Below are positions 55,165 through 64,000 of a stretch of DNA of 64,000 nt, in pieces. Location of the stretch: contig CM022670.1 of the NCBI GenBank assembly GCA_012295275.1, positions 4,419,764-4,483,763 of the forward strand. Reading direction: 5' to 3'. This stretch comes from Chrysomallon squamiferum. Lineage: Eukaryota > Mollusca > Gastropoda > Neomphalida > Peltospiridae. The notes beneath the pieces are model-generated. The model had not been told where the DNA came from. It searched no databases and saw only the letters and a list, made by a program, of their open reading frames with translations. The first letter of the stretch is position 1. Each line of letters starts with the position of its first letter. Position numbers and translations under genes: made by a program.

Positions 55165-58100
55165 AAGACTACAGAAAGAAAAGAGCATGCATTGGGTTTC
55201 TATCTCATACAGAGCACAAACATAAGGAAAACTCAGTCTGGAAACTGCTCAGTAAATAAGCACTTACAATGGTGCATGTCTTGCAGATTAACAAACACGT
55301 AAACGTGTTTACTAATTAACTCCCGACACTCCGACAAACGGGATCGCCAGTTTGCGTTGCCGAAGCTCGCGGATAAAGAAACCTGTGCAAACCAGCCTCA
55401 GACGCAACATCGATCTGGCTTGCTAATCATTTTGGTATTAAAGGTGCCCAAACTGCTGATCAATTCGACAAACACGGACGGCGTGCGATCAAATGGTTTT
55501 GAGAGTGCTAGCTCTAACCCACTGTTGATTTTCGCTCTATTCTGACGTTTATACCTGCCAAGCTGAAGATTTTTCTTAACGATGGGGAAATGAACTGAGC
55601 TTAAGGCTCTTTCTTCCGTTTTTACTTCTTGTCTTTTTTATTCTTCTTTTTACGTTTATTTATAAACTGCGATAAAGAAAATAACAAGATTGGAAAAAAA
55701 AAATATATTTAAAATAAAGTACCAAAATTCATTGTCTTTTTGGCAATTATGCATAAATTACTGAAAGAAATGCTAATAAAATTGATGGTAATAATAATTA
55801 AGAAAAATATATGCTTTGTTTGATAGACAATAGGCGGAGGAATGTATGAATGAATCGATAAATAAATGAAAGAACGAATGAGTATTTAATGATGCCTCTG
55901 CGCATTCAAATATTATTAGATGTTAAAACTACGATTTTTGCATAACGATCACAACAGAGATAATCCACAGCCTCCAAACTATGGGCAACTGTTATCGATT
56001 ATCTGAAAGTTATCTTTCATTCAGACCCTACACGTGGCTATAAAATGAAAATACATATTAAGGTCTATATAAACTATGAGACACTGGGAGGAACGGTAAG
56101 ATTTCCAGTGAAAGCATTGAGTAGGAATGATCCTTTGAACATTTTTGTACACTGAGCCTGTTTTATGTCAGACAAAAAATGATATCACAAGGTTCGAAGT
56201 CCTATTTGGAACAAATCTTCAAGGGCACTCAAGACTGGCGAGACAGTTTTCTGCAGGAGACACAGGTACGATAGTTATGAATAAAGGCAGGTTGAATGAG
56301 TTAAAAATCCGAATATGACAATCCCTTGACTGTACTTAAACCAGCATAATGCTCCGTGTTTTAATAATTTTGCCGTCGAGACTGAGAGGGACGGAAAGAG
56401 ACAATTAAAAACCGAGAGTTAAAACCAGAAGAATACAAATGAGATATAAATAAAGCTTTTAAAGAAAGAAGCAAAAATGCATTCACAGTAGTTACACGAT
56501 TGCACTGTTTTATTGGTTTGTTCTTGATGAGTACTCGTGATACTCTGATCAAATGGTCTAAATATATTTTGAATAAATTAAATTCATCCTGTTTCGTTGT
56601 TTTTTTGTTGTTTTTTTCAGACCAATTATATTTCGTATACTTCTAAGGGTTTTATTTGTTTCCACGCTAAATGTATCTGTGCTGGTTTCTACAAGTCGTT
56701 TAAGTAAGTTTTTCCTAAAATTTATTTGCTACAACACTAAGTGTATCTTGCACTGTTTTCAACACAACACGGTTTTGTATGTCTGCAAGTAATTGTTTCA
56801 TTTCACACTTCACATTAACCTTTGTTAATAATAAAGTAGGTCTACAAAACATTTTATCGATAGAATTACAAAACATAATTGTGTTATATCAATAATGCAA
56901 GCTAGTGTATAAGTGCATAGATAGGTTTTCTGTAAGCATTGTTAGAGGAATAATGAAAACCAGACTTGTGTTTGATCGACGGACTGTAGTGGAATTGCAA
57001 GTGCTATAAATCAGACAGACAGTGTGTTACAAACACAATAGAGTATGGGATACTATGACATTTTAACGCAAGGGAAATTAATATTAACGACAGTGGCAAC
57101 CACAACAACAACAACAACAACAACAACAATGATAATCATCATCATCATCATCATCGTCATTATCGTAGTAGCAGCAGGAAGATAGGAAGTAAAAATACTA
57201 ATAACAAAAATTACAGTTTCATAATAATAATAGTAATAAATATCACCATCATCATAAAAAAAACATAAGGAGGAAATTAATGTCATTAAAGAGAAATATA
57301 TTTGAAAACAAACGTAGACTGTTGTACCACGAAATTATTACTAACTTGAATACTACTGTCGGACACTCTAAATGAAAAATTATTATTATTATCACAGCTT
57401 CACGTATATTTTACAGTCAATTTCATGTCGGTGCGTCCGTCGGTATCTGACAGGACGATTCAGATGATTTTATGACAGTAATAAGAACACTGTCTCATGA
57501 CCTTCACATTACAGTCACTGTTGTTACTCACGTTGAATCGCATCCACGTATTAATGTTTGGACAATAAAACGAAGCAATCCATAATTTTACTGGACTATT
57601 TTTGAAAATCCCTTACATAAAACAAGGGAAAATGTTAATGGTGTAACATAATCATTCTTTTGGAATATGTAACTGCAGATTTTTATTTAAAGTCAGAATT
57701 TATTTATTTATTTATTTATTTTTTTAAATATTTTAATTTAATTTTTTTTTTTTTTTTTTTTAATCCCTAACTTAACTATGAAAATAGGTATTGTGTTATT
57801 TAATAAGTATATTTCGTATTATTACTTTTTTTTTTAAAACTTTTAATCCTTAACTTAACATGACAATTAAAATTGGCATTATGTTATTAAATAAGTATAT
57901 TCATAACATCATAAAATGTTCATATAAATTATCACGACAAGGGAAATCCTTTATGTATGTAAAACGTCACTTTTTATCAATTGTGATTATGAATAATAAT
58001 AATAATAATAATATGATTACCATATGAACTACAGGATTAGTTTAATTAATAATTTTGTGTTTCATTCGTAATAAAAGTTCCGTTGCATTTCGTCGATGAA

Positions 58101-58307
58101 TCATAGTATTAGATTTTTTTATTTTATTGTAATGAACAGATCATATGCTTAACTATACACAGAGCGAGTAAATTGCATTGGCATATAACATAATTATATT
58201 TCATTGCCGAGACAGCACAATACTGACACAGACACACGTTCTGCACGCTCACAGGCACATATACAAACACTTCCATATATGTGTGTGCATGCGTGTGTAT
58301 GTGTGTA

Positions 58308-58343
<36 letters not shown>

Positions 58344-58623
58344 GATAGACTGATAAATAGATAGATAAATATAGATATATAAATATAGAAACGTACATAA
58401 TATATATTCATATTCACATATTTTACATGTGTACATTCACAAAAGTAAGATTTGTCAATATGAGTATGAATAGGATTGTGTAAAAGTAATAGTAATGTAA
58501 TAGTTGTAGTAATAATAGTAATAAAAACAATAGTAATGGTAGTAGTGGTGGTACGTGGAGTAACAGGTAATAGCCCTAGTAGTAGTAGTAGTAGTTGTTG
58601 TAGTAGTAGTAGTTGTTGTAGTT

Positions 58624-58682
<59 letters not shown>

Positions 58683-58698
58683 TGTAGTAGTAGTAGTT

Positions 58699-58748
<50 letters not shown>

Positions 58749-58911
58749 CAAAGTTCTGTCAAGGATAATAATATCAACAGAAATTGCATTAGTAGCGGTT
58801 GCTGTAATACAAGCTATAAAAGTAACTAAAATGTAAGGAAGTAAATAAATAAAGACACAGCAAACAAACATACAAAAACATTAAAAAAAAATAAAATAGA
58901 CAAACAAACAA

Positions 58912-58942
<31 letters not shown>

Positions 58943-58944
58943 AA

Positions 58945-58976
<32 letters not shown>

Positions 58977-61900
58977 CATACTGAGATAAAATCCTTCTCA
59001 AATTTCAGTTCTAATTACTCCTTTGCCTTTTCCTAATTAATTAAAACGTAAACCCGATGTATTTTCAGACAGTTTCTTTTACCCACACTTTGTGAATGAC
59101 AGATGCTTTGTCTGACCCGCTGCATGTTTAGATATCCCAATTTACTTCGCAGCTGCTTCCAGCAACAAAACAGAAACCTCATTAAGAATATATTAATATG
59201 AAAATCTCTTTCAGCTGATCATTAATTAGTAAATGTTTAGGCCGCTTAGGCCGAATAGGTCCATTATATACAGGTGCAGGTTTAATTGTCCAGTTTGATT
59301 AAATAAAGTTTTTATCTGAAAATATGTTTATATAATTAATAAGCGGATGTCGAATCGGTCTATTTCCATTTGATTATTATTATTATTATTATCATCATAG
59401 TCATTATAACATCATCATCATCAAGATTGTCGTTGTTATTTTTTATTTCGTAATTCATCAGTTCTTCCTTGTTCATAAATTATTCCTTTTTTATTCGTTC
59501 ATGTTTCTGTTAATTTTCTAGTAGTTACGTAATCTCTATTTCTGTACTAGCTAACAACACACCAAGTACGATACCAAGAAGAAGAAGAAGAAGAAGTAAG
59601 AAGAAAACTTACCATTTTAAAAGTTAAAAATTCCTGTTGTCCAAAACTGTTAGCCTCTGCCTTTTTCAGAAATGTTTCTGTTGCATTGGCCTCCGGAGGT
59701 TCAAATTTAAATTCCTTCTCATTTAGCGGCCGACGGTTTCGCTCAATCCTCTTCTCGCCGAATCCAGCCTTAATATCCTCTGGACTCACATCCTGCCAAA
59801 TCCTGTGAGGCTCCTCAGGAACGTCTCCTTCCTCTTGGACTCCCGTTTTCACCATTTCCACAGGCCTCCTCCTATTGTCAGTCCTCTTTATCAGCACTAT
59901 AACAGAAACTATGACTACGATAGCAACAATGGTGACACCAGCAACAATGCCAGCGATTACCATGAAATTGTGAGCACCGGAGAGGATTTCAGAACTAGCA
60001 CCTGCACTACTATTCCCTGAAGCTTTTCCGTAGATGTAAGTAGTTGTTATGGGATAAACAATCAGAATATTGATTTTGGTTCTTGATTCTCTTTGCGGTT
60101 TGCCTCCGTCGTGGACGGATATCGTCAGCTGGAAACGTCTCTTGTCTTTCTGAGTAATCCTTCTCCGCATGTAAATCATTCCAGTAACGTTATCTATCCT
60201 GAACAGACTCTCAGTGTTTCCTTCAGCAATTCCAAACGTCAGGCGTCCATTGTCACCTTTATCCTGGTCCGTTGCTACAACTCGCGAAATGTTAGATCCA
60301 GCTTCGATGTCTGATGTTATTTTGATGGTGTTGGATGGAAAGAGAGGAGAAAGAATAACCGGGGTGTTTTTATTAATTTCTTCTATGACAATTGTCACAT
60401 TGGTTTTTGAACTTCAGAGGTGGACGTCCTTTGTCGAATACAACGACCTGCAGCACATACTGTGTGACATTTTGCTTCACTATCAGTCTGTTTGTCTTAA
60501 TTATTCCGTTAGAGAAAACCACAAAGGGAATATCGATGCTTGGATTATCCAGCATGAATTCCACGTCTGAGTTGCGTCCTTGGTCTTCGTCAGTGGCCGA
60601 AAGTTTTCCAACAGTTTCTCCAGGAGGTGTTAGTTCTGGGACTTTCATTATCTCATTTTCTGTGACAAACTTTGGAGCTCTGTCGTTTCTGTCGGCGATG
60701 GTCACCACGACCTTTGCTGTTCCAGTTTTCGGGTTGGTTCCGTGGTCGACAGCTTTGACCGTAAAGGTCATTTCTGACACTGTCTCTCGGTCAAACACAG
60801 CGTTGGACTTAATTATTCCAGTGACAGAACTTATGGTAAACATCGACCCAGCGTCCATATTTAATCTGTATGAAATATCTCCGTTTACTCCCAAATCTTT
60901 ATCATGTGCGGACACTTTGACAACAAATTTATTTAAAGGAGCATTTTCTGCTAAATGTGTAAAATAAGTATTCCTGGAAAATTCCGGGGTGTTATCGTTA
61001 ATGTCAGTGACTATGACGAGAAAATGGACTGCAGTTTTTAAACTAGGACTACCAGAATCGTAACAGACAACAGTGACGTTGTGTTGTTGAATGTCCTCCC
61101 TGTCGAGAGCTTGACTAAGTAAAATAGCATATCCTTTTCCTTCTAGTTCATTTAAAGAAAAATGTGAGTTATATATCATGCAGGAGACAATTCCGTTGAG
61201 ACCAGAATCGTTATCCTCAACTCTCACATGACCAACAAACGTTCCAACGGGAGAACCTTCAGACAGCAAAATCGTATCACTGTACACTGTTTCCTTTAGA
61301 ACTAGATTCACTTTTGGAGGCGTATTACCCACGTCGAGGACGCGAATGAATACTTTTGCTTGTGACGTCAGAGGTGGGACTCCTCTGTCAACTGCCTCAA
61401 CAACAGTTTGAAATGTATGACCGGATTCGTACTGCAAAGGAGACATTACTCTAAGTTCTCCAGAATGTTCGTCAAGTGAAAACAGTTCGTCAAGTTTCGA
61501 AGGTCGAACCGAACTGTAACGATAAAATGTTTGAGCGTTTCTTCCCATGTCTACGTCAGTCGCTGATATCTGCCCAATAACTGAATTCAAAGATCTAGTT
61601 TCCGCTACGCTAAAATTATACTCGCTTTGAGAAAAAACGGGAGCGTTGTCGTTGTAATCCTTGACCTTAATATGAACCGTCAAAGTCCCGGTCTTGCGCG
61701 GTGAGCCGCCGTCCGTAGCTTCTATTTTAAAAGTGTATTTTTCTTGTCTTTCTCTGTCGAGAGGCTTGAGAATAACAATTTTTAAATCCGAACTTCCGTC
61801 GAGTTTATGTTCCACCTCAGTGTCGAAAGTGCTCGTGTGCGACATAATTCTGTAAGACTTTACACCGTTGCCAATTCCACTGTCCATATCGTGAGCGCTG

Positions 61901-62409
61901 TGAATTGAAAGTTTTCTGTTTAAGATATCCGACTCCATGACATATTTTGTCACCTCACTGGGTTGAAATATCGGTCGATTGTCGTTGATGTCGTCGATAA
62001 TTACTTTAACTGACAGAATCTTGAGAAATGATGTGATGTTAGACTGAACCATGACGTCAAACTGCTTCTCACAAAAGGGAGATAAATCACAGACTCTCTC
62101 TCTATCAATTTTCGACGTCGTGTATATCGCTCCATTTCGTTTATTGATGCTAAACATAGACGCCGTTTCCAGCGTGTTTGGATTGAGAAATGTATACATA
62201 AGGCTTTTGTAAACATCTCTGGAAACTGTGTGAATGATTCCACTAGAATTAGAAACGCTTCCAACAAAAGTCCCTGCTGGCTGTTCTTCGATAAGGTGAA
62301 ACACGATGTCATTTTGACTTGAAGACACGATATGGTATAGGCCACATTTGAGAATGATTGTCAGTAAAATCCACTGAATTTTCCACGGGAAACTCCGTAT
62401 AAATTCCAT
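47719..62409 (-). CDS. Protocadherin B (7 EC repeats, single-pass membrane adhesion protein), three coding exons, one frameshift
   Basis: On the minus strand the exons are 62409-59613, 50189-50066 and 48053-47719, with GT-AG introns in phases 0 and 1, identical to Pcdh-A. As sequenced, the frame breaks at an A5 run (60404-60408 on the + strand). Allowing for that single base, the product is 1084 residues. It has a signal peptide, seven cadherin repeats, a transmembrane helix at about residue 816-841 and a cytoplasmic tail. The role is expected to be calcium-dependent cell-cell adhesion. Similarity to Pcdh-A runs along the entire ectodomain, membrane segment and juxtamembrane tail. The last exon differs much more, so the two tails probably recruit different partners. 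A TTG-started extension to 62421 is not needed. The ATG at 62409-62407 opens directly on the signal peptide. Confidence 0.9.
48379..48497 (-). tRNA. tRNA-Leu(CAA) with 35-nt intron
   Basis: The third copy, with the same mature sequence. The intron is 48425-48459. It lies in intron 2 of protocadherin B, on the same strand as that gene. T-rich sequence follows on the minus strand (TTCTTTTATTTTTC). Confidence 0.96.
48640..48800. repeat. (ATT)n and (CAT)n tract
   Basis: ATT arrays 48640-48712 and CAT units 48756-48782, beside the intronic tRNA. Confidence 0.9.
50066..50189 (-). CDS. Protocadherin B, coding exon 2: cytoplasmic Ser/Asp motif exon
   Basis: A 124-nt exon, entering in phase 0 after TTTTGTTCAG and leaving in phase 1 at a GTAACG donor. 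It encodes about 41 residues with the motif TASDSGRGCSEDD, aligned with exon 2 of Pcdh-A. Its acceptor directly touches a seven-unit 60-bp minisatellite (50191-50625), so the polypyrimidine tract and branch region are made of repeat sequence. Confidence 0.88.
50191..50625. repeat. 60-bp minisatellite, seven units, each with a CACGTG E-box
   Basis: CACGTG lies at 50236, 50296, 50356, 50416, 50476, 50535 and 50595, a strict 60-bp period with one 59-bp unit. Units differ by only a few bases. The last unit runs straight into the 3' splice site of Pcdh-B exon 2. Confidence 0.97.
50940..51710. repeat. Diverged satellite-like tandem repeat, period about 163 bp
   Basis: ACAG/AGAG(T)CGTAATAAAA-type words start at 51034 (weak), 51198, 51361, 51523 and 51687, spaced 164, 163, 162 and 164 bp. 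A second shared block is AGTAGAAGAATTATCA followed by CGAGATATC at about 51460 and 51621, with degraded versions near 51130 and 51310. Confidence 0.72.
55064..55162. repeat. (GA)n microsatellite
   Basis: About 100 bp of GA preceded by GGGAGGGAGG, purine-only for more than 110 bp. Confidence 0.97.
57094..57160. repeat. (CAA)n and (CAT)n arrays
   Basis: CAA units 57100-57128 followed by CAT units 57137-57158. Confidence 0.9.
57735..57902. repeat. Two-copy tandem duplication of about 85 bp with T tracts
   Basis: TTTTAATCC(C/T)TAACTTAAC and ATGTTATTAAATAAGTATAT-like blocks occur twice, at 57758-57815 and 57841-57901. Confidence 0.65.
58290..58345. repeat. (GT)n followed by (TA)n
   Basis: GT units to about 58328, then TA units. 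Confidence 0.93.
58573..58748. repeat. (AGT)n tract with TTG interruptions
   Basis: About 175 bp of AGT with scattered TTGTAG units. A CAGA array (58917-58940) and AAAT array (58942-58974) follow. Confidence 0.95.
59613..62409 (-). CDS. Protocadherin B, coding exon 1: signal peptide, EC1-EC7, transmembrane helix (frameshifted)
   Basis: 2797 nt, i.e. 932 codons plus one surplus base. Signal peptide is about residues 1-34. The CX5C pair in EC1 is C107 and C113. Linkers are DINDN at 140, DYNDN at 251, DVGN at 359, DINDN at 469 and DRND at 573, then a degenerate EINKN after EC6. The frame breaks at about residue 668. In the unshifted frame a TAA follows at 60375-60373, which would release a protein of six EC repeats with no membrane anchor. 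In the +1 frame EC7, the transmembrane helix (MVIAGIVAGVTIVAIVVIV) and the tail stay open to the GTAAGT donor at 59612. The last codons, FLTFKM, match FFTFGK of Pcdh-A. Confidence 0.92.
60404..60408 (-). other. Frameshift site in protocadherin B (A5 homopolymer, one surplus base)
   Basis: The minus strand reads TTCAAAAACCAATG. With four A residues instead of five the frame continues through EC7, transmembrane helix and tail, in line with Pcdh-A. The homopolymer setting favours a sequencing or assembly indel, but a real allele or early pseudogene cannot be excluded. Confidence 0.8.
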
Positions 62410-62455
62410 TTTCCTTCCCAAATGATCCAGACAGTCTTCATATAAATTTCATGCT
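62410..62455 (-). other. Probable 5'UTR part of the first coding exon of protocadherin B, with two upstream ATGs
   Basis: On the minus strand TTTTGATTTTAG ends at 62456 and makes a plausible splice acceptor 46 bases before the ATG. An ATG at 62452 opens a 4-codon uORF. A second ATG at 62441 opens a 26-residue frame that overlaps the protocadherin start out of frame and ends at 62361. The upstream exon lies beyond what I could identify. Confidence 0.5.
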
Positions 62456-63610
62456 CTAAAATCAAAATAAATATTAGAATATATGTAGGTATGTATATGT
62501 GTATACATTTATATCTATATAGATAGATACACAGGCACGCACACACATACACATTCACTTACACAAAAGAACTTCTTATATCAAGGCAACAAATGTTACA
62601 TCATTATGAATAAAGTTATTAAAGTATTTTCAATATTTCGTAGATAATAATTTTGAATTGCTTGCCAAATCAGTGCCTGTAATCGAATAAATTAAAAGAG
62701 GTGATTTATTATCTCAGCTAAACAATTTCATTTAAATTTGATTATAAATGAAAAACCTCGTTTTACAAAATTTAATATCAGTAATTAAATGTGAGGCTGT
62801 CTGTAATGGCGAACATTAATATCTAATTTACATGTAAATCAGCAATATCCTTTTCACGAAAACACACTAAAACAAAACAGTGTTTGCATTGGCCGGGGAA
62901 CAATATTTATGAATAATGACCGGAATTTCAATATTGAGCGCAACACGTTATAACTGCTTGTACACGGAGGAATGCTGTTTGATGAAACACGAAATAATAA
63001 AGGAATAATAACCAGTCAGCGAACGAAGACGTTATTGTCAAATGATGTGTTTTTTGCGTGACTAGTCATTAAAACACATTTCATAAGTTTCGTGGAAAAA
63101 AATAAGAAAGAAAAAGAAAAGAAGAAAAAAAGCCTTCCTCGGACCAAATAATGGCGTCAATTATAGTTGAAGCAAATTCATAGGCCGTGTTTGAAAGATG
63201 TCATACATGATGTAATTTTCATGCCTAATGCCAGGACAAAGAAAATAATACTCGTACACACACGACATGGATGGCTTATTTGAACAGCAGAAATATTGTT
63301 TGCTGTTTTGCTTACGCCAACACAATAACGTGTTTGTTGATTGTGCCAGAGCTGCGCGACGACAAAGGCAAATACACCTGGGTAACAAGCGTTCTGAAAA
63401 CCAAATCACTTTTTTCTCTCCTCACCCGGTTTACAATGCCTGCTTATTCGTTTATTATTTATACAGTAAATTTATTTTCCATTTTGGTGCCTGCTGTATT
63501 GACAATGCCATTATTTGAGAATGGTATTTGACGTCACGTAGCTTTAAAAATGTAAAGACACGTTTAGCATATGTTAGAACAAAGCAATACAAATTCAGAA
63601 AAATTAAAAA

Positions 63611-63645
<35 letters not shown>

Positions 63646-64000
63646 CATAAGTTTATAGAAAATTAAAATGTTATATTCTATGATGGTCCAATTATTATTC
63701 CAACATAGCCTAATGTTAACTCTTATGGCAGCTAGAAATCTTACTTTATTATGTTTATTAATCTGATGGAAACGTTGAAGAACTTTTAGACAATTTGACA
63801 CGTAAAAATGACTCCCAGCTGTCACGATTCAGTGCCCCCAAGCGCCACCATCAGTGAAAAATAGCTAAAACAGTATGAGATTAATTCTGTATCTGTACTC
63901 CTCGACAGCGAACGTTTCGTACCCTTGTTAGCAGACAGCAGTGGGCATATTGGCTTTCCTTCACGTTTTTAGACGAACGACGTTTTCATGATTTCCCTCG
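62456..64000. other. Upstream region of protocadherin B
   Basis: Intron or promoter sequence beyond the probable 5'UTR acceptor. AT-rich, with a GT/TA-rich stretch at 62480-62560 and (TA)n at 63612-63643. Overlapping open frames at 63267-63531 match nothing I recognise. Confidence 0.6.
63612..63643. repeat. (TA)16 microsatellite
   Basis: Perfect TA array. Confidence 0.95.

Larger units (their letters stand above)
50190..59612 (-). other. Intron 1 of protocadherin B
   Basis: 9423 bp with a GTAAGT donor and TTTTGTTCAG acceptor. It holds the 60-bp minisatellite, the ~163-bp diverged array, (GA)n at 55064-55162, CpG-bearing complex sequence at 52560-52830 and 55320-55545, an ~85-bp duplication at 57735-57902, and (GT)n/(TA)n and (AGT)n arrays at 58.3-58.75 kb. 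No exon with recognisable coding was seen inside. Confidence 0.85.

Noticed and set aside
58455-58871. 138-residue poly-Thr frame and its antisense poly-Ser frame
   Set aside because: They are readings of the (AGT)n tract at 58573-58748.
62410-62421. Start of protocadherin B at 62421
   Set aside because: That codon is TTG. The in-frame ATG at 62409 fits the signal peptide and eukaryotic initiation.

Overview
The window is eukaryotic, intron-bearing, AT-rich animal DNA with many microsatellites. It has canonical GT-AG introns, class II tRNA genes with the animal tRNA-Leu(CAA) intron, and seven-cadherin-repeat protocadherins. The protein style (protocadherin EC1 with a CX5C pair, a cytoplasmic SDSGRGxSEDD motif) and the dense (ATT)n, (CT)n and (AGT)n arrays point to a lophotrochozoan, most likely a mollusc. 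I could not test the species.

Two protocadherin genes face each other tail to tail. Pcdh-A is on the + strand (coding 17593-26474) and Pcdh-B on the - strand (coding 47719-62409). They share one architecture. A first coding exon of about 2.75-2.8 kb carries the signal peptide, seven cadherin (EC) repeats, the transmembrane helix and the juxtamembrane tail. A small exon of about 121-124 nt follows, then a final cytoplasmic exon. The two introns have the same phases (0, then 1) in both genes, so the genes are clearly paralogues. In both, the initiator ATG lies just downstream of a probable 3' splice site, so untranslated first exon(s) should lie further upstream. Pcdh-B carries a one-base expansion in an A5 run (T5 at 60404-60408) that breaks the frame at the EC6-EC7 boundary. 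Everything downstream remains open and conserved, so this is either an assembly or sequencing error or a very young lesion.

Three nearly identical intron-containing tRNA-Leu(CAA) genes lie at 23082-23200 (-), 36502-36620 (+) and 48379-48497 (-). One is antisense within intron 1 of Pcdh-A, one is intergenic, and one is in the sense direction within intron 2 of Pcdh-B. Each 35-nt tRNA intron keeps a 7-bp hairpin, with wobble changes between copies.

The remaining DNA is non-coding as far as I can see. 1-17530 lies upstream of Pcdh-A and holds microsatellites, a CpG-dense island at about 14350-14610, a short tandem repeat at 11540-11700 and a possible RING-H2 relic at 13289-13375. 26475-47718 is the region between the two gene ends. 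The large introns of Pcdh-B hold two notable tandem arrays. One is a 60-bp minisatellite of seven E-box (CACGTG) units that abuts the exon 2 splice acceptor (50191-50625). The other is a diverged array of about 163-bp period at about 50940-51710. I saw no recognisable transposon or viral protein, rRNA gene or CRISPR array. Most long open frames outside the protocadherins are readings of simple repeats.
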